In this document: piece by piece, positions 1 through 7,346 of the stretch | Numbering within the stretch: the stretch's first letter is position 1 | How the letters are laid out: each line of letters opens with the position of its first letter | Assembly: GCA_963716445.1 (NCBI GenBank) | Contig: OY970313.1 | Location: 806,001 to 870,000, forward strand | Length of the DNA: 64,000 nucleotides | Reading direction: 5' to 3' | DNA from: JAAYBF01 sp963716445 | GTDB taxonomy: Bacteria > Actinomycetota > Thermoleophilia > Solirubrobacterales > Thermoleophilaceae | The notes under the pieces: model-generated | What the model was told of the DNA's origin: nothing | Databases searched by the model: none | What the model saw: the letters and a program-made list of their open reading frames with translations, nothing else | Made by a program: the position numbers and the translations under genes

Positions 1-207
1 AGCTTCCTCGGGCGGATCACGGGGCGGCCGGAGGGCGACCGGCTGGCCGGGACGATCGCGACGAACGTGATGGCGCTCGAGCGGGGGGCGTCCGTGTTCC
101 GCGTCCACGACGTGCGCGAGGTGGCGGATTCGCTGGCGGTTGCGGCTGCTACGGTCGGCTTGACCGGCGGGCTGGCCGCGGGCTCAGCCGAAGGAGGCAG
201 ACGATGA
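1..207 (+). CDS. folP: dihydropteroate synthase, C-terminal fragment
   Basis: The window opens inside a gene whose last 68 codons are visible. The fragment contains GTIATNVMALERGASVFRVH, which matches the end of the dihydropteroate synthase TIM barrel, where the RVHDV segment lies near the C-terminus. The enzyme joins p-aminobenzoate to the pterin pyrophosphate in folate synthesis. Its TGA (205-207) overlaps the ATG of folB (204-206), so the two are translationally coupled. The N-terminal part lies outside the window, so the identification rests on this short tail plus the folB-folK context. Confidence 0.85.
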   Translation, partial: SFLGRITGRPEGDRLAGTIATNVMALERGASVFRVHDVREVADSLAVAAATVGLTGGLAAGSAEGGRR

Positions 208-641
208 TCGACGACCGCGATCCGCTCGATCCCGACGACGATCTCGGTGAGCGCGACTTCGACGACGACGAGCCGCCCGAGCCGACGGTCACCGTCGAGA
301 TCACCGGCCTCTCCCTCTACACCCAGCACGGCATCTCGGACGCCGAGCGCGAGTTGGGCCAGCGGCTGGTGATCGACGTCGCGTTCGAGCTCTCCGACTG
401 CGACGCGATGGTCACCGACCGCCTCGAGGACACCGTCGACTACGCCGAGGTCTGCGAGCAGGTGGCGCTCGCCGCCCAGGAGCGCTCCTACAGGACGCTC
501 GAGCGGCTCTGCGGCGCGATCGCCGACCGGCTCACCCAGCGCTACGGGGCCGAGTCGGTGCGCGTCAAGGCGGCGAAGCCCGAGCCGCCGATCCCGCTGC
601 CGGTCGACGAGGTCTCCGTCGAGGTCTGGCGCGAGACCTGA
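204..641 (+). CDS. folB: dihydroneopterin aldolase
   Basis: A protein of 145 residues. Residues about 30-143 form the FolB T-fold domain (ITGLSLYTQHGISDAEREL, the TVDYAEV segment and a C-terminal VRVKAAKPEPPIP segment). It cleaves 7,8-dihydroneopterin to 6-hydroxymethyl-dihydropterin in the cytoplasm. The first 28 residues are an Asp/Glu-rich tail that ordinary FolB proteins (about 120 aa) lack. It could be a disordered extension or a start called too early, but the ATG overlapping the folP stop with AAGGAGG upstream (191-197) favours this start. It lies between folP and folK, the usual folate operon order. Confidence 0.93.
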   Translation: MIDDRDPLDPDDDLGERDFDDDEPPEPTVTVEITGLSLYTQHGISDAERELGQRLVIDVAFELSDCDAMVTDRLEDTVDYAEVCEQVALAAQERSYRTLERLCGAIADRLTQRYGAESVRVKAAKPEPPIPLPVDEVSVEVWRET

Positions 642-645
642 GCCC

Positions 646-1131
646 GTGCGCGGGTACCTAGGGCTCGGCTCGAACGAGGGCGACCGGCTCGGCGCGCTGC
701 GCGCCGCGCGCGAGGAGCTCGAGCGCCGGGAGATCGCGGTGGTCGCGGCGTCCTCGGTCTACGAGACCGCGCCGCAGGGCGATCTGACCGACCAGGCCGA
801 CTTCCTCAACGCCTGCCTCGCGATCGACACGGACCTCGGCCCCGAGGAGCTGCTCGACACCTGCAAGGACGTCGAGCGCGCCCTCGGCCGCACCCCCGGC
901 GGCCCGCGCCACGGCCCCCGCCCGATCGACGTCGACCTGCTGCTGCTGGGCGGTCTCGAGCACCGGTCCGAGCGCCTCACGCTGCCGCACGCCGAGGTCA
1001 CCGCGCGGCGGTTCGTGCTCGAGCCGTTGCTCGAGATCGATCCCGCGCTGGAGCTGCCCGACGGGACTCGGCTGGCGCCCCTGCTGGCCGCCGTCGCCGA
1101 TCAGCCGGTCGCCCGCGTCGGCGCTTTGTGA
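646..1131 (+). CDS. folK: HPPK, 6-hydroxymethyl-dihydropterin pyrophosphokinase
   Basis: A protein of 161 residues with a GTG start 4 nt after the folB stop. Visible family motifs are GLGSNEGDR at the N-terminus, RHGPRPIDVDLLLLG (the Mg/ATP-binding aspartates) in the middle, and LPHAEVTARRFVLEPLLEI near the end. It transfers pyrophosphate from ATP to hydroxymethyl-dihydropterin, the step between FolB and FolP. Length and motif order match ordinary monofunctional HPPK. It is the last gene of the folP-folB-folK run. Confidence 0.95.
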   Translation: MRGYLGLGSNEGDRLGALRAAREELERREIAVVAASSVYETAPQGDLTDQADFLNACLAIDTDLGPEELLDTCKDVERALGRTPGGPRHGPRPIDVDLLLLGGLEHRSERLTLPHAEVTARRFVLEPLLEIDPALELPDGTRLAPLLAAVADQPVARVGAL

Positions 1132-1210
1132 GACGAGATCGCACCCCCGAGTTGGGGGGAATTCGCGGCGCGACCTGGGAGTCTCCGCCGCGAAGCGGAA
1201 TGCTGGTCCC

Positions 1211-1435
1211 ATGACCACCGAGACGGCGAGCTTCCGCGGCGACGATCAGGAGTGCCTCGTCGAGGCGTCGCTGGCCTGCCGCGTCTGCCTCTCCGGCCAG
1301 ATCGACTGGTCGCTGCGCGTCGACACCTGGGATCACGAGGTCGTCTGCCGCTGCCGTGCCTGCGGCGACGAGCGCGTGGTCTCGCTGACCGGCGAGCAGG
1401 CCTTGCGCCTCGCGCTGGCCGAGTCGGTCCGCTAG
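1211..1435 (+). CDS. small zinc-ribbon-like protein
   Basis: A protein of 74 residues that I do not recognise as a named family. Cys23/Cys26 form a CxxC pair and Cys46, Cys48 and Cys51 form CxCxxC, an arrangement suited to one zinc site. The rest is short beta-rich sequence with an acidic N-terminus. It sits alone between folK and the two-component genes, with AATGCT at 1199-1204 six nt before the ATG as a weak leaderless-type promoter. No function is proposed. Confidence 0.6.
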   Translation: MTTETASFRGDDQECLVEASLACRVCLSGQIDWSLRVDTWDHEVVCRCRACGDERVVSLTGEQALRLALAESVR

Positions 1436-1468
1436 TCGCCACCGGCGGTCTGCTGTAGACCTTGGCGT

Positions 1469-2605
1469 ATGGCCGAGGCTCCTCCGCCGGCACAGTCGAT
1501 CGAGCCGCTCGACGCGATGGTCGAGCTGCTCACCCGGCTGGACGCCGACGGCGCCGACGACGGGGCCGCCTTCTACGACCGCCTCTGCGAGGCGATGTGC
1601 CGGCTGACCTCGATGGAACGCGCCGGGCTGCTGCTCTACCAGGAGACGCGCCGGCTGGTCGTGCCGGCGGGCAGCCACGGGTTCGAGCCCGCGCTGGTCG
1701 AGGGCGTGTACGGCACGCTGGAGGAGACGCCGATCGCCAAGCGCGCGCTCGCCGAGGACCGCGTCGTCGAAGTCGCGGGCGAGGAGCTGGCCTCGCAGGT
1801 CCCCGCCCGCTACGCCCAGCTCCCCGGCATCACCACGATCACCTGCACGCCCGTCTCCGCCGGTGGGCGCTGGCTCGGCGTGATTTTCGCCGACCGCGGG
1901 GGCGATCCGTTCGAGCTGACCGACCGCGAGCGCCACACGATGTGGACGCTCGGCAAGACCGCCGCGCTGGCCGCCAGCGCCCGCATCGCCGCGACCCAGC
2001 AGGAGCGCGCCCGGCTGCTCTCCGAGCGGGTCGACCTCGCGCGCGAGGTGCACGAGCGGGTGATGCAGCGACTGTTCGGCGTCTCGCTCGTGCTCGGGAC
2101 GGAGGCCGATCTGTCGCCCGAGCAGCGCCGCCGCTGCGCGGACGAGATCCAGGCGGCCGTCGCAGACCTCCGCCACGCGCTCGCGCGGCCGGTCGCGCCG
2201 CCGCAACCCGACACCGGGGCGACGCTGCGCCAGGAGCTCGACCGGCTCGGGGCCAGCTACGACGGGCCCCCGCTCGAGGTCGAGTGGGACGCCGAGCTGG
2301 ACGTCCCGCCCGAGCTCGAGCAGCTCTCGCAGTCGGTGCTCGCGGAGGCGCTGCGCAACGCCCACAAGCACGCCCGTCCGACCTGCGTCCGCGTCCGGAT
2401 CGCCGCCCAGGACGGGACCTTCGTGCTCGAGGTGCTCAACGACGGCGTCGAGCCCGCGCGGCGCGGCCGGGGAGCCGGCATGGGCCTGCGCCTCGCCGCG
2501 CTCGACGCTCTTCAGCGCGGCGGCGTCGTGGACTTCGGCCCGACCGGGGCGAGCGACGGCGACTGGCGGGTCCGCCTCGTCGTGCCGCTCGCCGGAACCG
2601 GCTGA
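1469..2605 (+). CDS. GAF-domain sensor histidine kinase, NarL-partner type
   Basis: A protein of 378 residues. Residues about 15-165 look like a GAF sensor domain with no transmembrane segment, so the kinase is probably cytoplasmic. The dimerisation/phosphoacceptor helix LAREVHERVMQRLFG carries His195, in the HisKA_3 style. The ATPase domain follows, with the N-box LAEALRNAHKHA and the G-box GAGMGLRLAALDAL. It overlaps the response regulator by one base (TGATG), so the pair is co-translated. The ligand sensed by the GAF domain cannot be read from sequence. Confidence 0.9.
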   Translation: MAEAPPPAQSIEPLDAMVELLTRLDADGADDGAAFYDRLCEAMCRLTSMERAGLLLYQETRRLVVPAGSHGFEPALVEGVYGTLEETPIAKRALAEDRVVEVAGEELASQVPARYAQLPGITTITCTPVSAGGRWLGVIFADRGGDPFELTDRERHTMWTLGKTAALAASARIAATQQERARLLSERVDLAREVHERVMQRLFGVSLVLGTEADLSPEQRRRCADEIQAAVADLRHALARPVAPPQPDTGATLRQELDRLGASYDGPPLEVEWDAELDVPPELEQLSQSVLAEALRNAHKHARPTCVRVRIAAQDGTFVLEVLNDGVEPARRGRGAGMGLRLAALDALQRGGVVDFGPTGASDGDWRVRLVVPLAGTG

Positions 2606-3231
2606 TGCCACCGCCGTCGGATCGCCCGATGGATCGCCGGCGCCTGCGCGTGCTGATCGTCGACGACCACGAGGTCGTCCACTGGGGCTTCAGGCTGCTG
2701 CTGACCGAGCAGCCGTGGGTCGAGCGCTGCCTGACCGCCCGCGACGGCGCCGGCGCGCGCGAGCTGGCCCGCCGCTACCAGCCCCACGTCGCGCTCGTCG
2801 ACCTGTTCGTCGGCGAGGAGTCCGGCGCCGAGATGTGCGACGCGCTGCGTCGCGAGTCCCCGAGCACCCGCGTCCTGCTGATCTCCGGCGCCGGCTGGAT
2901 CTCGCCCCAGGCCGCCAAGGCCGCCGGAGCCTCCGGCTTCGTCTCGAAGGACTGGGCCGCCGCCGACGTCGCCGCCGCCGTGCGCAGCGTCGGGAACGGG
3001 CGGACCGTCTTCGCGAGCGCCAGCGAGCAGCCGCGCGCCCCGCTCTCGCCGCGTGAGCGCGAGGTCCTCGGCCTGCTCGCCACGGGCGCGACCAATCGCG
3101 AGATCGCCGCCCGGCTGCACCTCTCCCCGCACACCGTCAAGGAGCACACGAGCAGCCTCTACCGCAAGCTGGAGGTGCGAAACCGCGCCGAGGCGGTCCA
3201 GCGCGCCGAGCGCCTCGGCCTGACCGCCTGA
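2605..3231 (+). CDS. LuxR/NarL-family response regulator
   Basis: A protein of 208 residues. The receiver domain starts RRLRVLIVDDHEVVHWGF and the phosphoacceptor is Asp66 in VALVDLFVGEE. The C-terminal LuxR-type helix-turn-helix reads LSPREREVLGLLATGATNRE, followed by IAARLHLSPHTVKEH. The ATG shares its A with the kinase stop codon. The same frame is open far upstream, but that reading lies over the kinase gene and is not coding. It presumably activates transcription after phosphotransfer from the adjacent kinase. Its targets are unknown. Confidence 0.93.
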   Translation: MPPPSDRPMDRRRLRVLIVDDHEVVHWGFRLLLTEQPWVERCLTARDGAGARELARRYQPHVALVDLFVGEESGAEMCDALRRESPSTRVLLISGAGWISPQAAKAAGASGFVSKDWAAADVAAAVRSVGNGRTVFASASEQPRAPLSPREREVLGLLATGATNREIAARLHLSPHTVKEHTSSLYRKLEVRNRAEAVQRAERLGLTA

Positions 3232-3253
3232 CGGTTCAGCGCCTCAGGTGGGT

Positions 3254-3259
3254 TAAGTT
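3254..3259 (+). promoter_or_regulatory. putative leaderless -10 box (TAAGTT) of coaX
   Basis: TAAGTT lies 7 nt before the ATG of coaX, so transcription would start at or next to the start codon. No Shine-Dalgarno sequence is present in this gap. Confidence 0.5.
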
Positions 3260-3266
3260 CCGCCCC

Positions 3267-4037
3267 ATGCTGCTCGCCGTCGACGTCGGCAACACCCAGA
3301 CCCACGTCGGGCTCTTCCGCGGCGAGGACCTGCTCGAGCACTGGCGCTTCCACACGTCGCGGACGGCGACCGCCGACGAGCTGGCCGTCGTGCTCGGCGG
3401 CCTGCTGCGGCTGCGCGACTGCTCGCTGCGCGACGTCGAGGCGATCGTCGTCTCCTGCGTCGTCCCGAACCTCACCCAGGAGTACGACGAGGTCCGCAAG
3501 CGCTACCTCGACGGGCAGGGCGCGCTCGTCGGCCCGGAGCTGAAGACCGGCATGCCGATCCGCATCGACGACCCGCGCGAGCTGGGCGCGGACCGCCTCG
3601 TCAACGCGATCGCCGCCTACGACCGGGTCGGCGGACCGTGCATCGCCGTCGACTTCGGCACCGCCATCAACTACGACGCCGTCTCCGGCGACGGCGAGTA
3701 CCTCGGCGGCGTGATCTCGCCCGGCGTCGAGATCTCGATCGAGGCGCTCAGCGAGCGCGCCGCCGCGCTGCCCAAGGTCCGCCTCGCCCCGCCCCGCGCC
3801 GCGATCGGCAAGGGAACCCGCGAGGCGATCCAGTCGGGCGTCGTCTACGGCTACGCCGGCCAGGTCGACGGCATCGTCGCTCGCGTGCGCGAGGAGCTGG
3901 GCGACGAGGCGACCGCCATCGCGACCGGCGGCTGGGCACAGGTCATCGTTCCTCACTGCGAGCAGATCGACGAGCTGGACGATCTGCTGACGCTCAAGGG
4001 GCTGCTGCTCATCTGGGAGCGCAACAGGACAGAGTAG
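3267..4037 (+). CDS. coaX: type III pantothenate kinase
   Basis: A protein of 256 residues in the ASKHA fold. It begins MLLAVDVGNTQTHVGLF, the CoaX phosphate-binding motif, followed by ELGADRLVNAIAAYDR and the catalytic/nucleotide segment AVDFGTAINYDAV. It phosphorylates pantothenate, the first step of CoA synthesis. Type III enzymes are not feedback-inhibited by CoA and often need a monovalent cation (family knowledge). Length is normal. Downstream lies a GC hairpin and then dusB. coaX also lies near this block in Bacillus. Confidence 0.95.
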   Translation: MLLAVDVGNTQTHVGLFRGEDLLEHWRFHTSRTATADELAVVLGGLLRLRDCSLRDVEAIVVSCVVPNLTQEYDEVRKRYLDGQGALVGPELKTGMPIRIDDPRELGADRLVNAIAAYDRVGGPCIAVDFGTAINYDAVSGDGEYLGGVISPGVEISIEALSERAAALPKVRLAPPRAAIGKGTREAIQSGVVYGYAGQVDGIVARVREELGDEATAIATGGWAQVIVPHCEQIDELDDLLTLKGLLLIWERNRTE

Positions 4038-4038
4038 G

Positions 4039-4060
4039 CCGGGGGGCTCGCGCCCCCCGG
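4039..4060 (+). terminator. GC-rich hairpin after coaX
   Basis: CCGGGGGG-CTCGCG-CCCCCCGG forms a perfect 8-bp stem starting 1 nt after the coaX stop. There is no T-run behind it, so it could be a weak or factor-assisted terminator, or an RNA-stabilising 3' end. Confidence 0.45.
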
Positions 4061-4087
4061 AGCCCCCGCGCGGGGTTGGTCTGCCGA

Positions 4088-4131
4088 CGGCTCCGGTGGA
4101 GGGTGCCTTCTCTTTCGGCTCCAGTGGAGGG
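4088..4131 (+). repeat. 16-bp direct repeat upstream of dusB
   Basis: CGGCTCCGGTGGAGGG (4088-4103) and CGGCTCCAGTGGAGGG (4116-4131) differ at one base and are 28 bp apart. Each half contains the inverted core CTCC..GGAG. It could be a tandem operator or chance sequence in a GC-rich gap. Confidence 0.4.
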
Positions 4132-4178
4132 CTCGTTGCCTGGGCGGTGGTGGCTTCGGGCGGGTAACTTCCGTGGCG

Positions 4179-5171
4179 ATGCGCTCTCTGACCGACTCCT
4201 GGACGCTTGGCGGGATCGAGCTGCCGAACCGTCTGGTGCTCGCGCCGCTGGCGGGGATCGGGAACTGGTTCGTGCGGTTGCAGGCGAAGCGGCATGGGGC
4301 GGGGCTGGTGGTGTCGGAGATGGTGTCGAGCTTCGGGCTGAGCTATGGGAACGAGCGGACGGTGAAGCAGTTCCTGCGGATCCATCCCGAGGAGCATCCG
4401 GTTTCGATGCAGCTGTTCGGCCATGACGCGGACGTGATGCGCGAGGCGGCGGCGATGGTCGCGGAGGCGGGGGCGGACCTCGTGGACTTGAACATGGGCT
4501 GTCCGGTGCGGAAGGTGTGCAAGACCGGGGCCGGGGCGGCGCTGCTGGACGATCCCGACAAGGCGGTCGCAATCGCCAAGGCGGCGGGCGAGGGGAGCGG
4601 GCTGCCGGTGACGGTGAAGCTGCGGCCGGGCCAGCGGCCGGGAGGTCGCGCCGGGGTGCACTTGGCGCGGCGGCTGGTCGACGAGGCCGGCGTCGCGGGG
4701 ATCTCGTTCCATCCGCGCCATGCGTCCCAGCAGCACAAGGGCAAGCCCGACTACGACCTCGCGCGCGAGGTGGTGGAGGCGCTCGACGTTCCGGTGATCG
4801 TCTCCGGCGGCCTGCTCTCCGACGAGCGGGCCGGGGAGGCGTTCGAGCGCTCCGGGGCGGCCGCGGTGATGCTGGCGCGGGGGTCGCTCGGCAACCCGTG
4901 GATGTTCGAGCGGCTGCTCGGCACGCGCGCGGGCGAGCCGACCGCGGCCGAGGTCGTCGACGAGCTGGTGTGGACGATCGAGCGCTGCGAGGAGCACCTG
5001 GGCGTCGACCGGGCCGGGCACTACCTGCGCAAGTTCTACCCCTGGTACGCCGAGCGCCTGGAGCTCCCGGCGGAGCTCCGTCGCGAGCTGGTCACGGCGC
5101 CGACCACTGCCGACGCGCGCGCCGCGCTGGAGCGGATCTCGGCCCCCGAGCCCGCTCGCAGCGCGGCCTGA
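4179..5171 (+). CDS. dusB: tRNA-dihydrouridine synthase, DusB family
   Basis: A protein of 330 residues forming an FMN-dependent TIM barrel. Motifs are LAPLAGIGN at the N-terminus, LNMGCPVRKVCKTGAGAALL with the catalytic Cys108, VKLRPG, and AVMLARGSLGNPWMF in the phosphate-binding part. A helical tRNA-binding domain follows. It reduces uridine to dihydrouridine in tRNA D-loops. TAACTT at 4165-4170 is 8 nt before ATG 4179, so I chose this start. A GTG two codons earlier (4173) is possible. dusB just before lysS is also the Bacillus order. Confidence 0.93.
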   Translation: MRSLTDSWTLGGIELPNRLVLAPLAGIGNWFVRLQAKRHGAGLVVSEMVSSFGLSYGNERTVKQFLRIHPEEHPVSMQLFGHDADVMREAAAMVAEAGADLVDLNMGCPVRKVCKTGAGAALLDDPDKAVAIAKAAGEGSGLPVTVKLRPGQRPGGRAGVHLARRLVDEAGVAGISFHPRHASQQHKGKPDYDLAREVVEALDVPVIVSGGLLSDERAGEAFERSGAAAVMLARGSLGNPWMFERLLGTRAGEPTAAEVVDELVWTIERCEEHLGVDRAGHYLRKFYPWYAERLELPAELRRELVTAPTTADARAALERISAPEPARSAA

Positions 5172-5203
5172 GGGGGCCTCGGAAGGACCGCCAGGGCGGT
5201 TGC

Positions 5204-5209
5204 TACACT
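5204..5209 (+). promoter_or_regulatory. putative -10 box of greA (TGCTACACT)
   Basis: TGC-TACACT resembles an extended -10 element. It lies 45 nt before the greA start, so unlike most genes here greA would have a short leader. No good -35 hexamer is visible. Confidence 0.4.
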
Positions 5210-5254
5210 CTCGCGTCCTCCCGCCCGGCTGGTCCGGGGCCGGGGGGTTTTCTT

Positions 5255-5734
5255 ATGCCGAGAGAGACACTCCTCACACCGTCGGGGCTCACCGAGCTGC
5301 AAGGCAAGATCGAGCACCTCTCCACCGTCCGCCGCCGCGAGGTCGCCGACCGGATCAAGGAGGCGCGCGAGTTCGGCGACATCGCCGAGAACTCGGAGTA
5401 CGACGACGCCAAGAACGAGCAGGCGATGCTCGAGAAGCAGATCGCCGAGCTCGAGGAGAAGCTGCGCAGCGCTCGGATCATCGACGAGAAGAACATCGAC
5501 ACCGAGAAGGTCGCCGTCGGCGTCATGGTCCACGTCAAGGACCAGAAGACCGACAAGTCGACGAAGTTCAAGATCGTCGGCTCGGCCGAGGCCGACCCCG
5601 CGGGCCAGAAGCTGTCGAACGAGTCTCCGGTCGGCAAGGCGCTGATCGGCCGCAAGCGCGGCGACGTGGTCTCGGTGCCGGTTCCGCGCGGCCCTGCCCG
5701 CAAGCTCAAGATCACGAAGATCGAGACGGCCTAG
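5255..5734 (+). CDS. greA: transcription elongation factor GreA
   Basis: A protein of 159 residues. The N-terminal coiled-coil hairpin (residues about 1-80) contains FGDIAENSEYDDAKNEQAM, with the acidic tip that enters the RNA polymerase secondary channel. The C-terminal FKBP-like domain ends with SPVGKALIGRKRGD. It stimulates transcript cleavage in backtracked polymerase. The ATG at 5255 gives the standard N-terminus MPRETLLTPSGL. The leader ends in a G-run and T-rich stretch rather than a strong Shine-Dalgarno site. Confidence 0.97.
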   Translation: MPRETLLTPSGLTELQGKIEHLSTVRRREVADRIKEAREFGDIAENSEYDDAKNEQAMLEKQIAELEEKLRSARIIDEKNIDTEKVAVGVMVHVKDQKTDKSTKFKIVGSAEADPAGQKLSNESPVGKALIGRKRGDVVSVPVPRGPARKLKITKIETA

Positions 5735-5747
5735 CCGCTTCCCCGCG

Positions 5748-5753
5748 TAGGGT
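5748..5753 (+). promoter_or_regulatory. putative leaderless -10 box (TAGGGT) of lysS
   Basis: TAGGGT is 7 nt upstream of the GTG start of lysS. The intergenic gap after greA is only 26 nt, and it has no Shine-Dalgarno site. Confidence 0.5.
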
Positions 5754-5760
5754 CTCCGCC

Positions 5761-7188
5761 GTGGACGACCGGCGGCAGAAGCTGGAGCAGTTGCGCGCGG
5801 ACGGCGTCGAGCCGTTTCCGCACGCCTATCCGGGCGTGGTCGCGGCCGGGCGCGTGCACGAGGCCCACGACGGCCTCGAGGCCGGTGCGGAGACCGAGGA
5901 CGCCTACCGCGTCGCGGGCCGGCTGGCGGCGCGGCGCGGGCACGGCGGCGCCGCCTTCCTCGACGTCGTCGACCGCTCGGGCCGGATTCAGGTCCAGGCG
6001 AAGCGCGACGTGCTCGGCGAGCGGTCCTTCGACACGCTGACCTCGCTCGACCTCGGCGACCTGGTCGGGATCGACGGCACGGCGTTCAAGTCGCGCCGCG
6101 GCGAGCTGACGCTGCGGGCGACCGACTGGAAGCTGCTGGCCAAGTCGCTGCTGCCGCCGCCCGACAAGTACCACGGGCTCGAGGACGTCGAGACGCGCTA
6201 CCGCCGCCGCGAGCTCGACCTGATCGCCAACGAGGACTCCCGGCAGCTCTTCATCCTGCGCTCGCGGGTGATCGCGAGCATCCGCCGCTGGCTCGACGAG
6301 CGCGGCTTCCTCGAGGTCGAGACCCCGGTCCTGCAGCCGCTCTACGGCGGCGCCCTGGCGCGGCCCTTCACCACCCACCACAACGCGCTCGATCGCGACC
6401 TCTACCTGCGGATCGCCACCGAGCTGTACCTCAAGCGGCTGATCGTCGGCGGCCTGGAGCGGGTCTACGAGCTGGGCAAGGACTTCCGCAACGAGGGCCT
6501 GTCGCCGAAGCACAACCCCGAGTTCACGATGCTCGAGTGGTACGAGGCCTACGCCGACTACGCGGACATCGCGGCCGAGCTGGAGCAGCTCGTCGGGTTC
6601 GTGGCGGAGGATGTCGGCTACGAGGGCGAGATCGACTTCGGCGCGCCGTGGCGGCGGGTCACCCTGCGCGACGCGATCCTCGAGCGCTGCGGCGTCGACG
6701 TGCTCGCCAACCGCGACCGCGACTCGCTCGTCGCGGCGGCGAAGCAGCGCGAGATCGCGCTCGACCCGAGCGCGACCTGGCCCCAGCTCGTCGACGACCT
6801 GCTCTCCAAGCACGTCGAGCCCGAGCTGACCGACCCGACCTTCGTCACCGACTACCCGGTCGAGCTGTCGCCGTTCGCCAAGGCCCACCGCTCGGAGTCC
6901 GGCCTGGTCGAGCGGTTCGAGTGCTTCGCCGGCGGGATGGAGTTCGCCAACGCCTTCACCGAGCTCAACGACCCCGACGAGCAGCGGGCCCGCTTCGAGG
7001 AGCAGCAGCGCCACGTCGCTCAGGGCGACGACGAGGCCCAGCCCTACGACGAGGACTTCGTCCGGGCGCTCGAGCAGGGGATGCCCCCGACCGGGGGGAT
7101 CGGAGTCGGGATCGACCGCCTGGTGATGCTGCTCTCCGGGCGCAGCGCGATCCGCGAGGTCGTGCTCTTCCCCGCGCTGCGGAGCTGA
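5761..7188 (+). CDS. lysS: lysyl-tRNA synthetase, class II
   Basis: A protein of 475 residues. An N-terminal OB-fold anticodon domain (about 1-140) is followed by the class II catalytic core. Motif 2 reads VYELGKDFRNEGLSPKHNPE and motif 3 reads GIGVGIDRLVMLLSG. It charges tRNA-Lys in the cytoplasm. The frame stays open upstream through greA, but GTG 5761 gives a normal LysRS N-terminus and is 7 nt after a TAGGGT box. The N-terminus is slightly short for the family. Confidence 0.96.
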   Translation: MDDRRQKLEQLRADGVEPFPHAYPGVVAAGRVHEAHDGLEAGAETEDAYRVAGRLAARRGHGGAAFLDVVDRSGRIQVQAKRDVLGERSFDTLTSLDLGDLVGIDGTAFKSRRGELTLRATDWKLLAKSLLPPPDKYHGLEDVETRYRRRELDLIANEDSRQLFILRSRVIASIRRWLDERGFLEVETPVLQPLYGGALARPFTTHHNALDRDLYLRIATELYLKRLIVGGLERVYELGKDFRNEGLSPKHNPEFTMLEWYEAYADYADIAAELEQLVGFVAEDVGYEGEIDFGAPWRRVTLRDAILERCGVDVLANRDRDSLVAAAKQREIALDPSATWPQLVDDLLSKHVEPELTDPTFVTDYPVELSPFAKAHRSESGLVERFECFAGGMEFANAFTELNDPDEQRARFEEQQRHVAQGDDEAQPYDEDFVRALEQGMPPTGGIGVGIDRLVMLLSGRSAIREVVLFPALRS

Positions 7189-7346
7189 CGGGAGCCTCCC
7201 GAGTCGACCGAAGGCCGTTGGTAGACTGGCCGCAGGTCACTGGACTCGGCTAGCCTCATTCCCAACGACGTTCGCGCCGATTGGAAGACGGGTAGGGCAC
7301 CGTCAGGTCCATTGCCCTTCGAGGAACCCGAACGAAGGACCCAGCA